Below, one piece after another: positions 1 to 5,749 of a stretch of DNA of 23,612 nucleotides. The position numbers were made by a program, and so were the translations under genes. This DNA is from a virus. The notes under the pieces were generated by a model that was not told the origin of the DNA, made no database searches, and worked only from the letters and a program-made list of their open reading frames with translations. How positions within the stretch are numbered: the stretch's first letter is position 1; each line of letters begins with the position of its first letter. The DNA lies in the IMG/VR virus record IMGVR_UViG_3300010883_000488, positions 1 through 23,612 of that record; one strand, written 5' to 3'.

Positions 1-192
1 CAGTGCCGCTGGGTCTGCTTCTATTTCTTCTAATGGTATTTTATGTGGCGCTGGATGATGACAGCTATGGTTATATCCGTTTTGCAACATAAGGGTTGTT
101 TGTAACCATTTAGCTGTACAGAAGCTGCAACTAACATTGTTAATTTTTTCTCGCTTGTCTTCTAGTACTGCAATTCTGTCTTCGTTACTCAT
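1..192 (-). CDS. Probable twitch-type radical SAM protein (N-terminus only, cut by window edge)
   Basis: This is a 64-codon partial gene that begins with ATG at 190-192 and stays open to base 1. The start overlaps the stop of the preceding gene as ATGA (189-192), and a weak AAGAG ribosome site lies just upstream. The translation begins MSNEDRIAVLEDKREKINN and then carries the motif SCSFCTAKW, followed about 17 residues later by NGYNHSCHHPAPH. The layout Cys, Trp, Gly, Cys resembles the N-terminal cysteine motif of twitch/SPASM radical SAM proteins common in marine phages. From memory of that family, the motif 'HSCHHPxPH' is characteristic. The canonical CxxxCxxC iron-sulfur motif is not visible and would lie outside the window. 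Such enzymes use S-adenosylmethionine and a 4Fe-4S cluster to modify peptides or small molecules; the substrate here is unknown. It is the last visible member of the cassette that starts at 3678. Confidence 0.6.
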   Translation of the reverse strand, partial: MSNEDRIAVLEDKREKINNVSCSFCTAKWLQTTLMLQNGYNHSCHHPAPHKIPLEEIEADPAAL

Positions 193-1088
193 CTAGCTCT
201 TCTTATAATTCTAGGAGAATTGTTATAAACATATTTGAAGAATTTACTCTGTTCGGCATCTAATGGCTTTGTAGAAATATCAACTCCGGTTCCTGTTAGT
301 ATTTCAAATCCTAATCTATTTGCTTCTTCTTCCGGATCTATATCTTTTACTTCATTTTCCCAGAAACTGTTTAGCCATTCAAAATCACGAACATTTGCAT
401 AATCCCAATCTGTACAGTTTGTCATATAACACCCTTGACGTGCGCCTAGTATACTCCACATGCCGTTTTCAACATCTGCGCCAATTTGGCTCCAGACCAT
501 TAACCTATCATAGTTTTGCCACCACACACTCCGCAAGTCTTGTACTTTTGCACCTTGATCTAATGACATCTTTACACCTTCACGGAACCCGGCACGCCAG
601 GACTGCCACGGAGTTGCATTTGTATATGACACACTAAAGCTATCATTAAACTGATAGTACTTGTCATCAAAACAAAATTCAACTTTACCTCGTTCATCAG
701 ACGTATCAGAATTTTCATGTGTTTTCATATTGTGTACAAACTTACGTGTCCACATTTTTAATCCGCCATTACCGTACATTAATCCGTTAACGTGAACATT
801 GCCGCACCAACTGAATACATGCTCGGGTGTAAGACCTAATGCATCAACATCAACTTCCTGATTAAGAAATTCTTGATCTATAATATTGTCAGCATCTACT
901 GTGATAAAATATTCTGTTTCACTTAGATCTGCACATGCTTTGTGCGCAGCATCACTTCCATGAACTCCATGAACACGCTTTGCCCAAGGCACTTTACTAC
1001 ACAAATCTGCATAGTTTTTTTCTGCATTTGGTTCATCATACGATAAAAATATAATGTCTTGATCTACAATTTTAATTATTTCGTTCAT
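189..1088 (-). CDS. Glycosyltransferase-like protein (GT-A type, DADN motif)
   Basis: This 299-aa protein has a short beta-alpha start (DIIFLSYDEPNAEKNY, residues 11-26). It then shows VPWAKRVHGVHGSDAAHKAC and FITVDADN, with the Asp pair at residues 65 and 67. An Asp-x-Asp after a hydrophobic strand is the usual metal and nucleotide-sugar site of GT-A glycosyltransferases, and the order resembles family 2-like proteins of marine phages. The Trp- and Tyr-rich C-terminal half has no named domain that I recognise. The gene starts with ATG one base into the stop of the previous gene (TAATG), with GGAAG as ribosome site, and its own stop overlaps the radical SAM start. It is therefore translationally coupled on both sides. 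Sugar donor and acceptor are unknown. No signal peptide or membrane segment is seen, so a cytoplasmic enzyme is expected. Confidence 0.6.
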   Translation of the reverse strand: MNEIIKIVDQDIIFLSYDEPNAEKNYADLCSKVPWAKRVHGVHGSDAAHKACADLSETEYFITVDADNIIDQEFLNQEVDVDALGLTPEHVFSWCGNVHVNGLMYGNGGLKMWTRKFVHNMKTHENSDTSDERGKVEFCFDDKYYQFNDSFSVSYTNATPWQSWRAGFREGVKMSLDQGAKVQDLRSVWWQNYDRLMVWSQIGADVENGMWSILGARQGCYMTNCTDWDYANVRDFEWLNSFWENEVKDIDPEEEANRLGFEILTGTGVDISTKPLDAEQSKFFKYVYNNSPRIIRRAR

Positions 1089-1663
1089 TATTCTTCCACT
1101 ATATGGCTGTAATTTTCAAAGACCTTACCACAGTATACACTCACATCGGTGCGTTGAGCAACCGTTTTATTTGTTTGTAGTATAGTACATTCCTCGTTAG
1201 ATAATGCTTCTGAAAATTTAACAGTTAATGTATCAAGCAAGATATTAGGATCATCTTGTTGTGTGACAAAAATTATATGATTCTTGTCTTTATAATACGC
1301 TGTACTGTTTAATAAGTCTTTTAAATTTGGTGATAGTTTTGCTCTCCAGCAAGCATTTTTTATATCTTGTATAATATAAAAAATTAAACTTTCATTATCT
1401 AAGTTTTTAGGCAACTGGTGAATACTTTTATCTACGTCAAAACTTTCTAATGTTTTATGTCTAAATTTTATCTTAAATTTAGTTTTACCGGTATCATCAG
1501 GTACTGCAATATAATCTGACAAGAGTTTACGTTCTTCAGTAAAGTCTAGTAACGTTTCCATATCAATTTCCATATACGGAGTTGATGTATCTAGTTCGTT
1601 TGTGACTTTCCAAATATCGCCGTTGTCTTCTTGGAAGTTAAGATAAAATTTTTGCTGTGTCAT
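1088..1663 (-). CDS. Hypothetical phage protein, 191 aa, inside the glycosyltransferase cassette
   Basis: I do not recognise this protein. It begins MTQQKFYLNFQEDNGDIWKV and has alternating hydrophobic and charged strands (FKIKFRHKTLESF near residues 62-74). A helical, basic central part (CWRAKLSPNLKDLLN) is followed by a second strand-rich segment ending CGKVFENYSHIVEE. No catalytic motif, signal peptide or membrane segment is seen. Its ATG (1661-1663) overlaps the stop of the preceding glycosyltransferase gene by four bases (ATGA), and its own stop shares a base with the next start. It must be made with its neighbours and is probably an accessory to the same modification pathway, but that is inference from position only. 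The coding assignment is secure because the frame is the only long one and the overlaps fit. Confidence 0.75.
   Translation of the reverse strand: MTQQKFYLNFQEDNGDIWKVTNELDTSTPYMEIDMETLLDFTEERKLLSDYIAVPDDTGKTKFKIKFRHKTLESFDVDKSIHQLPKNLDNESLIFYIIQDIKNACWRAKLSPNLKDLLNSTAYYKDKNHIIFVTQQDDPNILLDTLTVKFSEALSNEECTILQTNKTVAQRTDVSVYCGKVFENYSHIVEE
1092..1104. repeat. 13-base motif shared by two TAATG gene junctions (copy 1)
   Basis: The plus-strand string TCTTCCACTATAT is identical to 9258-9270. Both lie just upstream (on the coding strand) of a start overlapping a stop as TAATG, and both contain the GGAAGA ribosome site of the following gene. The two junctions align over about 20 bases with one two-base insertion. 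Confidence 0.6.
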
Positions 1664-2481
1664 TTTAATTTCTCTATGATATCGTCTGTTAGGAATTCAT
1701 CTTCAACATAGTGCAATATACCAGTTTGTAGGAAATTGCCTAATAATAATACTCCGTCATTTCGATAGTATCTTCCAAGAACAGATGTCCATTTTTCAGG
1801 CACTGCCTTCCATTTCTGTGCAGCGGGTTTCATATGTGTCATTGTAATAAAACTGGTTGGGTCAGTAATCTCTTTTTCGTTACCTAAAATCTTACTTACA
1901 ATTGCTGCACATAAATCAATACTACACCATTTCTGATAGTTTTCTTTAGCATACTTACTGTAAAATAACGCCCAATTATTTACTACAATTTCAAGTAAGG
2001 TATAAAACTCTTTTGCAGTATCACCTTTTTTAAAGTAATGCAATGCACTATATAAATTAGGAAGTTCGTTTGAATCAAAAGTTTTTCGATAGTATCTACT
2101 AGTAACTACTTCGTTTCGATATGTGTTTACATTGCTTGTAAAGAATAGTTCATGCTTAGATAATTCTTTCCACCAATGTGTAATATCACTTACTATTAGC
2201 ATGTCGGCTTCTAATACAATTGTTTCTTCATACGGACTAGCGTGATAAACTTTCCAACGATTGTGTATTTTCCAAGCTTCGCCTTCTGCACTATCAGTCC
2301 ACGGAATAGGAATTATTTGATCAAATACACTTTGCCATTCCAATGGTATAATGTCATTTGTAATTAAGCTAATACTTTGATCTGCATTATATTTGTGCAA
2401 GCTTAGTGCAAGCGCATATGCTTGACGCACATAATTAGTAGTATCATTGTTTTGGGCAAGTAAACAAAATCCTTTACTCAT
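1660..2481 (-). CDS. Glycosyltransferase-like protein, GT8-like fold (EAD variant)
   Basis: This 273-aa protein is a paralogue of the 286-aa protein encoded just upstream. Both open with an 'MxKGxxLxAQNN' strand-loop, then a 'YxxQAxxxA' helix, and both have the segment before the metal motif as (V/T)Y(D/H)xxP(F/Y)(D/E)ETxVxxxD. In this copy the metal motif is EAD at residues 91-93 (VLEADMLIVSD), where the paralogue has DTD. The first acidic residue is therefore Glu, a conservative change that may or may not affect metal binding. The C-terminal part is rich in aromatic residues and contains 'HMKPAAQKW', a plausible acceptor or phosphate-binding His-Lys segment. ATG is at 2479-2481, with a GAGGT ribosome site inside the end of the previous gene and an 8-base overlap with it. 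A cytoplasmic sugar transferase is likely; donor and acceptor are unknown. Confidence 0.6.
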   Translation of the reverse strand: MSKGFCLLAQNNDTTNYVRQAYALALSLHKYNADQSISLITNDIIPLEWQSVFDQIIPIPWTDSAEGEAWKIHNRWKVYHASPYEETIVLEADMLIVSDITHWWKELSKHELFFTSNVNTYRNEVVTSRYYRKTFDSNELPNLYSALHYFKKGDTAKEFYTLLEIVVNNWALFYSKYAKENYQKWCSIDLCAAIVSKILGNEKEITDPTSFITMTHMKPAAQKWKAVPEKWTSVLGRYYRNDGVLLLGNFLQTGILHYVEDEFLTDDIIEKLK

Positions 2482-3334
2482 CTTTTAGTACCTCACTAAT
2501 TGCCCTGTCAAGACTAAACTTGTTCATTATGTGGATATTAACATCACTTACATGATTAATGTTGTAATGTCCTTTCCAGTCTTTCTTGTCTATTAAAAAC
2601 GTATACGATTCATCTTTTAACTTTACTAGTATATCAGCATCAGTTGTAAACCATAAGTTGCCTGGCATAGTTTTTGGCCAACTTGATACTTGATGACCAT
2701 TTAAAATATGAATAGCTATACTAAAACTAAAATCGTTGCGATAAGTTATATCAGGAATTTGATAAACTAATCTATAGTACAGCCAGTTTTCTTTAATGTG
2801 ATTAATTAAATCAAACAAAACTTTGTTCTGAGCAGTTTTCTTAAAATAGAAAACAGTAGCCCAATACATATCTACACTTCTATCACTAATCTTATCAAAT
2901 AATTCTTGTCCTTCACGGTCGTGATTTAGATCAGTAACATGGCGATATAACAAGAAATCATCTGGTGCATCAAATGCATTTAGAAATATATCGTTGCCAA
3001 CTATAAAGTCAGTGTCCATAACTAGCGTTTCGTCAAACGGTGTAATATCGTATACTGTTCCTCTGTCATGATTGCGCCATTCTAAGTCCCTATCACTCAT
3101 AGTACCGTCACGCATAATACGCTTTTGCTTACATTCTTTCCAATCTAATTCAATTACATAATCAATATATTTTTCATAATATGGATAATTTTCAGTAAGA
3201 TAATCAGCATTGTCAGTTGCAATTGCAACAGGCAAATTTAAATGTTTCTTAATTTTTTTTGCACAAAAGATTGCTTGCTTTATGTAATCGAGAGAATGAT
3301 TGTTTTGCGCAAAAAGGACCACACCTTTTGTCAT
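2474..3334 (-). CDS. Glycosyltransferase-like protein, GT8-like fold (DTD motif)
   Basis: This 286-aa protein begins MTKGVVLFAQNNHSLDYIKQ. A Rossmann-like first half leads to PFDETLVMDTDFIVGND, with the DxD pair at Asp107 and Asp109. This is the usual Mn2+/nucleotide-sugar site of GT-A enzymes such as family 8. A later segment (VDMYWATVFYFKKT) resembles the acceptor-side strand of the paralogous 273-aa protein. The N-terminal half shares clear line-by-line similarity with that paralogue, so the two arose by duplication. ATG at 3332-3334 overlaps the upstream stop by four bases, with an AAGGAA ribosome site about 10 bases before it. No signal peptide or transmembrane helix is visible. The protein probably transfers a sugar in the infected cell. 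The acceptor could be host surface glycan, phage protein or DNA, and the sequence does not tell which. Confidence 0.65.
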   Translation of the reverse strand: MTKGVVLFAQNNHSLDYIKQAIFCAKKIKKHLNLPVAIATDNADYLTENYPYYEKYIDYVIELDWKECKQKRIMRDGTMSDRDLEWRNHDRGTVYDITPFDETLVMDTDFIVGNDIFLNAFDAPDDFLLYRHVTDLNHDREGQELFDKISDRSVDMYWATVFYFKKTAQNKVLFDLINHIKENWLYYRLVYQIPDITYRNDFSFSIAIHILNGHQVSSWPKTMPGNLWFTTDADILVKLKDESYTFLIDKKDWKGHYNINHVSDVNIHIMNKFSLDRAISEVLKDE

Positions 3335-3678
3335 AAATCAAGTATTCCTTGAACTGTTCTATTTGTTTTAAGATCGTTGTATTTGTCTAAGTATTCATTA
3401 CTAGCAGTAAAGTAGATATCAAGCACATTGTCGCAAAAATCATTTACGTTATCTACTTTAATAGGAGTATCGTTGTCGTCAATGAGAACGGCACTATCTT
3501 GTTCTGTTTGTACTAACATATGACAAAAATTTATAAGTTCTCTAGTTACTGAAAACTTGCCGCCATTTAAATAGTGAATACAATTTTCTAAATATTGCTC
3601 TCTGATAATACGTTTTTGACTATTTAATACAGTCATGTAATTAGAAAATTCTAAAGCTTTTTCTAGACGTTCGTCCAT
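3331..3678 (-). CDS. Conserved phage protein of unknown function, 115 aa, first gene of the cassette
   Basis: This small, acidic, mostly helical protein begins MDERLEKALEFSNYMTVLN. A stretch rich in basic and Tyr residues follows (KRIIREQYLENCIHYLNGG), then a helix with FCHMLVQT, and an acidic beta-turn LIDDNDTPIKV that precedes NVLDIYFTASNEY. From memory, similar short proteins occur in marine T4-like phages with no assigned role; I do not know a function. It has the best expression signals in the cassette. ATG is at 3676-3678, GGAGGA (3686-3691 on the plus strand, read in reverse) sits seven bases before it, and a consensus sigma70 promoter lies directly upstream. Its stop overlaps the next start by four bases, so it leads the operon. 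Confidence 0.75.
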   Translation of the reverse strand: MDERLEKALEFSNYMTVLNSQKRIIREQYLENCIHYLNGGKFSVTRELINFCHMLVQTEQDSAVLIDDNDTPIKVDNVNDFCDNVLDIYFTASNEYLDKYNDLKTNRTVQGILDL

Positions 3679-3685
3679 AAGGTAA

Positions 3686-3691
3686 TCCTCC
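3686..3691 (-). promoter_or_regulatory. Strong Shine-Dalgarno (GGAGGA) of the cassette's first gene
   Basis: Read on the minus strand, GGAGGA lies seven bases before the ATG at 3678. It is a near-perfect anti-16S match and stronger than most ribosome sites in this window, which supports the chosen start. Confidence 0.8.
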
Positions 3692-3704
3692 AGGTATACA
3701 TATA

Positions 3705-3733
3705 ATTATACACTATTAAAGGATATTTGTCAA
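3705..3733 (-). promoter_or_regulatory. Consensus sigma70 promoter (TTGACA-17-TATAAT)
   Basis: On the minus strand, TTGACA (plus-strand 3728-3733) is followed by a 17-bp AT-rich spacer and TATAAT (3705-3710). Both hexamers and the spacer length match the bacterial housekeeping consensus exactly. A start about seven bases downstream would give a leader of about 20 bases containing the GGAGGA ribosome site. The promoter is in the only sizeable intergenic gap near the cassette, 3679-3742, directly after the stop of the 345-aa structural gene. By analogy with T4-like phages, it should be used early by unmodified host RNA polymerase, before the late virion genes. Confidence 0.85.
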
Positions 3734-3742
3734 GAGTTGATT

Positions 3743-4780
3743 TTAAGTATTAACTAATTCTGTAGAAACGCTGCCGGTAGGTGTTGGCACACTAACAAAG
3801 CTGCCAGTAGCTCGTCTTAGGTCAATTCCTGCCTGCATTAGTGAACCAGCTGATAATAGTACTCGTTCGTCAAAGTTAGGATTGCCTTCAGCTGCGTCAT
3901 AAAACGAAACTCTAAAGCGGACGAGGCTTGCGCCCACTCGCTTTGCTTGCACTTGGACATAGTTTGCTGCATATACACTAGATCCAAACTTTCTAAATAT
4001 TGTTTGAAAACTAGTTGTTAGCTGATAATTGCCCAACGCACTATCAATGCCGCCACCATCAACATCTGTTGACCCATCTCGAGCAAGTCCAGATCCAGTG
4101 ACGGTTGTTTTGAATTTATCAAAAACAACACTTCCTGCGCCAGCAAGCATTGTAGCCCAGTTTTGATCTTTAGTTGATAAATTAGTAGAAGTAAAACTTA
4201 GTCGAACTTGGCCGCCTGCATTAAAAAAATGTCTTCTATGATCTTCTGGGTTAGAATTTATTCGATTACCGCTACTATTTGTAGTAGCATATCCACCTGG
4301 AAAATCTACATCAAGGTCACAATATATTAAATCATCGGGGTCGCCATCGCCGCCCCAGGCTGAAGTACGCTGACTAACTAAAAAAGATCTTCCACTAGTT
4401 AGTGTATATGCTGTTGAGTGTACTAATGCCGCATTTGCTAAAGTTTCGGCTGTGTTAATGTCATTTACCATGTCATTAATACCGTTGTTTGAACTAACAC
4501 CGTCAGAATTGGCGCCAATAACTCTACCAGTAGTAGCTGCTGTTGTTTGTGCGTTTGCAGGTTGTTGATGATTTAAACATTTGTTAACATCTAATGTTAG
4601 TGCATTCCAATGAGCTGCACTAATAAGTTCGTCGTTTGTACTAATAGCATAGTTTTCTGCAACTGGTACAATTTGTCCGTAGCCTCTTTGGCCACTTCCG
4701 TTGCCTAGTATTGCTAAGACACGATCCTTAGCAGCATTAAATTCAGTAGCTGGAATTAACTGTCCGGTAATTGCAGTCAC
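3743..4780 (-). CDS. Virion structural protein (paralogue of the adjacent 310-aa protein)
   Basis: This 345-aa protein has an N-terminal module (residues 1-70) with LIPATEFNAAKDRV, the glycine-rich loop LGNGSGQRGYGQ, and a helix around WNALTLDVNKCLNHQQ. The central part carries the signature DHRRHFFNAGGQVRLSF at residues 180-196, matched by DHRRAFFNAGGQVYIS in the next gene upstream. Similar proteins are found in the tail/structural regions of marine T4-like phages. The exact virion position is not known to me; a tail-fibre or baseplate accessory is inferred. The start is GTG at 4778-4780, with GGAG eight to nine bases before it. No ATG is available nearby in frame, and the gap from the upstream stop is three bases. 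It is expected to be read with the late transcript from the promoter at 5742. Confidence 0.7.
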   Translation of the reverse strand: MTAITGQLIPATEFNAAKDRVLAILGNGSGQRGYGQIVPVAENYAISTNDELISAAHWNALTLDVNKCLNHQQPANAQTTAATTGRVIGANSDGVSSNNGINDMVNDINTAETLANAALVHSTAYTLTSGRSFLVSQRTSAWGGDGDPDDLIYCDLDVDFPGGYATTNSSGNRINSNPEDHRRHFFNAGGQVRLSFTSTNLSTKDQNWATMLAGAGSVVFDKFKTTVTGSGLARDGSTDVDGGGIDSALGNYQLTTSFQTIFRKFGSSVYAANYVQVQAKRVGASLVRFRVSFYDAAEGNPNFDERVLLSAGSLMQAGIDLRRATGSFVSVPTPTGSVSTELVNT

Positions 4781-4783
4781 GTA

Positions 4784-5716
4784 TTAATCTCCTACTTCAA
4801 GGCTTGACTGCATAGAATAACTTGGTGCTGGGACATTTACATAGGTCCCTGTAGGACGGCGGAGTTGCACTTTACTAACAAGTATACCCGGAATTGATTC
4901 ATCTACATTAGGATCGCCTACGTCTTGATCTTGGAATTGTATAACAAACTGAATTGCTTTATTGCTAACTTCTTTAGCAAATATTAAATATCTGTTTTCT
5001 GCATAATTATCGTTACCCAACCGTTCAAACAATGTTTGTAGTCCTGCTGTTAATTGATAATTACCAATTGCAGTATTAGGAGCGATTGGAAATAATGTGC
5101 CGCCAAATCCTGTTTTTGATGTAGTGTTTGCTTTAAATTGAATAGTTCCCATGTTGTTAAGCATAGTTTTCCAATCGTCAGCTTTTGCTTTCCACGGGCC
5201 GTCACCTGGGCTTTCAATCTGCGCACTAATATAAACTTGGCCGCCGGCATTAAAAAACGCTCTTCGGTGATCAGTAGTACTAAATGTTAACGTAAAGCTA
5301 TGTGCCAATTGGCCATTCCACGGTGAGAATCTTGTGTCAGAGTCTAATGTTTCTATAGTTATTTGTGTTCCGTCAACTACTCCAGCATCACCTTCTAGTC
5401 TTTCAACCTCGGTTAAGTATTGATTAAACCCGTCATTATCGCCTACATTAACTTCGTTAGCCTTTACCGTTGAAGATTGTGTAACGGCTGATAATGCAGT
5501 TGCTGATCCAGCTTGATGTATAGATATTCTATTAATGTCTAATAATAACTGATTCATATCACTAGCATAAACTATACTTTCAGCAGCAACAGGTGCGCTA
5601 TTAAGTGTTTGTCCATAACCAGTTTGGCCAGACCCGTCGCCTAATAGTCTCGATACCTTATTTTGAAGAGTATTGAAGTTCGCTGCGGAAATTCTTGTGT
5701 ATGCGTTTACTGCCAT
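4784..5716 (-). CDS. Virion structural protein (paralogue of the 345-aa protein)
   Basis: This 310-aa protein has the same architecture as its downstream neighbour. Residues 1-70 carry RISAANFNTLQNKV, the loop LGDGSGQTGYGQ, and a helix ending LLLDINRISIHQ. The signature DHRRAFFNAGGQVYIS lies at residues 149-164, and a C-terminal 'IGNYQLTxxxQTxFxxxG' segment is shared with the paralogue. The C-terminal 'LRRPTGTYVNVPAPS' also has a counterpart there ('LRRATGSFVSVPTPT'). A tandem duplication is therefore evident along the whole length. ATG is at 5714-5716, with AGGAA upstream and a T4-type late promoter (TATAAATA) about 26 bases before the start. It is likely a late tail-associated virion protein; its partner is unknown. 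Confidence 0.7.
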   Translation of the reverse strand: MAVNAYTRISAANFNTLQNKVSRLLGDGSGQTGYGQTLNSAPVAAESIVYASDMNQLLLDINRISIHQAGSATALSAVTQSSTVKANEVNVGDNDGFNQYLTEVERLEGDAGVVDGTQITIETLDSDTRFSPWNGQLAHSFTLTFSTTDHRRAFFNAGGQVYISAQIESPGDGPWKAKADDWKTMLNNMGTIQFKANTTSKTGFGGTLFPIAPNTAIGNYQLTAGLQTLFERLGNDNYAENRYLIFAKEVSNKAIQFVIQFQDQDVGDPNVDESIPGILVSKVQLRRPTGTYVNVPAPSYSMQSSLEVGD

Positions 5717-5741
5717 GCTAGTTCCTATTATCTACTAGTTT

Positions 5742-5749
5742 TATTTATA
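5742..5749 (-). promoter_or_regulatory. T4-type late promoter TATAAATA
   Basis: Read on the minus strand, the octamer is exactly TATAAATA, the T4 late -10 element recognised by gp55-type sigma. It lies 25 bases upstream of the ATG of the 310-aa gene and overlaps the TAA stop (5745-5747) of the 507-aa gene. Transcription from it would cover the 310- and 345-aa genes and could read into the cassette beyond, as no terminator is seen. Confidence 0.8.

Noticed and set aside
320-637. Plus-strand open frame of 105 codons
   Set aside because: It lies wholly inside the 299-aa minus-strand gene, has a low-complexity, Leu/His/Ser-rich translation and no ribosome site; it is a shadow.
3679-3742. Rho-independent terminator after the 345-aa gene
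   Set aside because: No inverted repeat with a GC stem and T-run could be found in the gap.
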